A DNA stretch of 9,283 nucleotides from Planctomycetota bacterium. Lineage in GTDB: Bacteria; Planctomycetota; Phycisphaerae; UBA1845. The position numbers and the translations under genes were made by a program. The DNA lies in NCBI GenBank assembly GCA_022561415.1, contig JADFRH010000001.1, positions 1 through 9,283 on the forward strand, written 5' to 3'. This document shows, piece after piece, positions 6,818-9,283 of the stretch (position 1 is the stretch's first letter; every line of letters starts with the position of its first letter). The notes under the pieces were generated by a model. The model saw nothing but the letters and a program-made list of their open reading frames with translations, did not search any database and was not told the origin of the DNA.

Positions 6818-8047
6818 ATGGCCGAATGTCTGACGATCGTTGATTTCGAGAAATACGAGTCCAACGCACTCGATGAGGGCTCGCGTAGTGACATGCACCT
6901 TCACCTCGAGTCCTGCGATTCCTGCAGCTCTTCATACGCCCGGTTTCGGCTCAACAGGAAGGGAGGCGGCCAGCAAGCTGGCTCTGCCAGTGAGACTCAA
7001 TCTCTCATCGGCGATGGCAGAGTCGCGAGTTTCGACGAGACGACCGCGCTCGACGCGACGGCCTCCATGATCGGTGCCCCGGCCTCGGATGTCGACGTGA
7101 CCGCTTCCATGAGCGATGTCACGGCCATGGCATCGGGACCGCTGCGGAAAGTCAAGAAGAGGTTCCCGCAGATCGAGGGGTACAAGATCCTGTCCGTCCT
7201 GGGACAGGGCGGCATGGGCACGGTATACCGCGCCGTACAGATAAAGCTCAGCCGGACGGTGGCACTCAAGGTTCTTCACGCCGTCTCCGCCACGATAAGC
7301 CCGGACGCGGTGATCCGCTTTCGGCGCGAGGCAACGGCGGCCGGGCGTCTGCACCACACGAACATCATTCCGGTCTATGACTACGGGGAATCCGCCGACG
7401 GGTATTTCTATGCGATGGAACTGGTGGCGGGACAGCCGTTGAATGAGCTCGTGCGGCGTTTTGCGAAACACAACGCCGTTTCGGCCTCTCCGGCGCGATT
7501 GGCAGAGTTGCTGCTGGAAACCACGATGGGCGGGCCGAGCGCCGCCGGCGACCCGACCCAATCCGTCGTTCGCGATGCCAGCGCGACGGGCACGATGCAG
7601 GCCGGCGCCTATGGCCGTCCCTATTTTCGAGAGGTGGCGCGGTGGATGAGTGATGCCGCCGATGCCCTGCACTATGCCCACCAAGAGGACATCATCCACC
7701 GCGACATCAAGCCGGCGAACCTGATCCTCTCAACTGACGGCCGGGTGATGATCGCGGACTTCGGGCTGGCCAAGACGACCGGCGATGCTTCGGTCACCCG
7801 CACCGGAACGCTGGTAGGCACGCTGCGATACATGAGTCCGGAGCAGGCGATGGCCAAGCGGGTACGCTCGACCACCGCACCGACATCTATTCGCTCGGTG
7901 CGACGATGTACGAGTTGCTCTGCTTCCAGCCCGCCTTTCCGGGTGATGAGCACAATGCCATACTCAGCGCAATCATCGCGCGCGATCCCACCCCGCCGCA
8001 CAAGATCAATCACCACGTGCCGGTCGAGATGGGCACGATCTGCTTGA
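6818..8047 (+). CDS. Zinc-finger Ser/Thr protein kinase, N-terminal part up to a frameshift
   Basis: This Hanks-type kinase would phosphorylate Ser/Thr on proteins; target unknown. The first 36 residues carry C4 and H29-x3-C33-x2-C36, the zf-HC2/anti-sigma-like zinc-finger motif common at the start of planctomycete kinases. A low-complexity linker (about 45-112) follows. The kinase domain begins near 120: glycine loop GQGGMGTV (129-136), K151, E171, HRDIKPAN (D296, N301), DFG (314-316) and YMSPEQ (338-343), so all catalytic residues are present. About 50 residues (219-270, AlaSerGlyThr-rich) are inserted in the C-lobe. After R348 the frame shifts at a GGG run (7860-7862). The remaining residues to the TGA at 8047 are nonsense, while the true continuation (LDHRTDIYSLGATMYELL) lies in another frame. 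The ATG at 6818 is preferred to the GTG at 6758 because the zinc-finger family normally starts just before its first Cys. No clear Shine-Dalgarno is seen. Confidence 0.85.
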   Translation: MAECLTIVDFEKYESNALDEGSRSDMHLHLESCDSCSSSYARFRLNRKGGGQQAGSASETQSLIGDGRVASFDETTALDATASMIGAPASDVDVTASMSDVTAMASGPLRKVKKRFPQIEGYKILSVLGQGGMGTVYRAVQIKLSRTVALKVLHAVSATISPDAVIRFRREATAAGRLHHTNIIPVYDYGESADGYFYAMELVAGQPLNELVRRFAKHNAVSASPARLAELLLETTMGGPSAAGDPTQSVVRDASATGTMQAGAYGRPYFREVARWMSDAADALHYAHQEDIIHRDIKPANLILSTDGRVMIADFGLAKTTGDASVTRTGTLVGTLRYMSPEQAMAKRVRSTTAPTSIRSVRRCTSCSASSPPFRVMSTMPYSAQSSRAIPPRRTRSITTCRSRWARSA

Positions 8048-9283
8048 AATGCCTGGAGAAGTCGCCGGACGCTCGATACGCCGACGCGAAGGGCATGGCC
8101 GATGACCTGCGGCGATACCTCGCGGACCTACCCATCGAGGCGAAGCGCCCGGGTCCGATCCGACGCGTAGCGAAGTTCGTCCGCCGCCACAAGCCGCAGG
8201 TGATCGCGGGCACGGCCGTCGTGCTGTTGGCGGTAAGCATTCCGATTATCATCAACGAAAAGAAGGCGCGGCAGGCGGAAGCCGAAGAAGCCTACAAAGT
8301 TGAAACTCAGATGATCTACGAAGGCGGAATCAATTACGGTCTTCACCAGGACTGGACAGAGGCGGAAGCGGATTTCAATACCGTTATCGTGCGCGATCCG
8401 AGCCATGCCGACGCCATGCAGAGTCTGGCGTGGGTGAAGCTCGCACACAACAGCGCAGACCCTGTCAATGCCGGAATGGAAACGCTTCGGGAGGTGGATG
8501 AGATTTGTGCTCGTGGTCTGCGGATCGATCCGGGCAACGGCTTCCTGTGGTACCGGCAGGGCACCGCCCGAAAACGGCTCGAGAACTACGAGGGCGCCAT
8601 TTTGTCGTTCACCGAGGCGATTCGAATCAGCGAGAAAACAGAGACGGTCAAGGGGTACGAGTTCGCCTGCTGGTCTAACTTGGGCGCCGTCTATCTAAGG
8701 TTGGGCGATATCGAGAATGCAAAAAAAAACCTCAGTGCCGGCGCCAACAGGATCGGAATGACTGCGCACGAATACGCCCCGGCCGCGTGGCGTAATCTCG
8801 CAGCTTTGGAGCTGTTTCTGAAGGATCCGTCTTCCGTCGAATCCCTCTCCAAAGCACTTGCCGCCAATCCGAACGACGTGTTGAGCCGTGTCGTTCGGAC
8901 CCGTATCATGCTTGATTTGCCCGATCATATCGATCTCGAAGGCGGGCTCACGGCCGCCAATCTGGCCGACGAACAGGCGTTGGGGAAGAGTTCGAAGGCC
9001 AAGCGGATGAAGGCCCTCGCATATCTTAGAAATTACAAGTTGGAAGGTGCGATTGAGCACGCCGAGGCCGCTCTTGAGTTGAACGACATGCCGACGATCA
9101 ATCAGCTGATCATCGCCATCGCGGAAGCGCGTCGGGGCTTTCGCGAAGTGGCGCGGCGGCATCTGGATAAGGCACTAAAGAGCTGGCCGGATGAGCTGCG
9201 TGATCCGGGTTTGTACGTGGCATCACTCGGCTCGGACGGCGATCTTTGGATCGACTCGGCCGACGAGCTGATTCGGCTCCGCG
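7864..9283 (+). CDS. Same kinase, C-terminal part after the frameshift: C-lobe end, membrane helix, TPR repeats; runs off the window
   Basis: This frame stays open from the frameshift to the window edge and continues the kinase domain: LDHRTDIYSLGATMYELL, then ARDPTPP, then CLEKSPDARYADAKGMADDL, the usual end of a bacterial Hanks kinase. Numbering assumes one restored base. A basic stretch (RRVAKFVRRHKP) leads into one membrane helix at about 462-481 (VIAGTAVVLLAVSIPIII). A short Lys/Glu/Ala-rich segment follows, then helical TPR-like repeats to residue 822: WYRQGTARKRLENYEGAILSF (from about 578), WSNLGAVYLRLGDIENAKK (619) and KRMKALAYLRNYKLEGAIEH (729). The kinase would therefore face the cytoplasm, with the TPR region across the membrane. 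If translated alone, the first in-frame ATG is at 7906. Absence of stops over about 1.4 kb suggests the frameshift is recent or a sequencing error. The stop codon is not in the window. Confidence 0.83.
8721..8729 (+). repeat. A9 homopolymer inside the kinase TPR region
   Basis: Nine consecutive A residues encode the A-K-K-N part of a TPR helix (GDIENAKKNL) in the frame expected for the protein. In GC-rich DNA this is unusual and could promote polymerase or ribosome slippage. The run is in frame as written. Confidence 0.6.

Noticed and set aside
6482..6904. Open frame of 140 codons on the minus strand between the two divergent genes
   Set aside because: It overlaps the kinase N-terminus antisense, has no family features, and covers the likely promoter region.
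7855..7870. Programmed -1 ribosomal frameshift joining the two kinase parts
   Set aside because: The bases around 7860 do not form an X-XXY-YYZ slippery heptamer and no strong downstream stem was seen, so a missing G in the GGG run is the simpler explanation.

Overview
The window is GC-rich DNA from a bacterium that is most likely a member of the Planctomycetota, perhaps Phycisphaerae-like. Three things point there. Two secreted proteins end in the degenerate dockerin-like tail typical of that phylum. A membrane Ser/Thr kinase joins an N-terminal zinc-finger, a Hanks-type kinase domain, one membrane helix and TPR repeats. A subtilase is fused to FG-GAP repeats. The assignment rests on family knowledge and not on a database search.

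Layout: three large genes lie in tandem on the minus strand and one lies divergently on the plus strand. Reading from the left, 1-1972 (-) is the 5' part of a subtilisin-like (S8) protease with a probable twin-arginine signal peptide, a prodomain, an intact catalytic Asp/His/Asn/Ser set and C-terminal FG-GAP repeats; it runs off the left edge. Next come a leader with two small hairpins and a perfect 26-bp inverted repeat (2147-2218). 2241-3932 (-) encodes a secreted six-bladed NHL-type propeller protein. After a 366-bp gap, 4299-6479 (-) encodes a secreted protein with an Ig-like Big_5 domain and seven VCBS/FG-GAP calcium-loop repeats. The last two proteins share a C-terminal module of about 235 residues whose final 90 residues are about 83% identical by eye. 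From 6818 (+) a kinase gene runs to the right edge but carries a one-base frameshift at a GGG run (7860-7862), just after the activation segment.

How they fit together: the three minus-strand genes all encode exported proteins built on beta-propeller or adhesion-type repeats, so this looks like a cell-surface or extracellular locus. The kinase is divergent across a 338-bp region with plausible promoters in both directions. Whether it signals to the neighbouring genes cannot be told from the sequence. I see no CRISPR array, tRNA, rRNA, transposase, phage gene or recognisable defence system. The most notable items are the frameshifted kinase, the long palindrome, the shared C-terminal module and the Tat-type leader on the protease.
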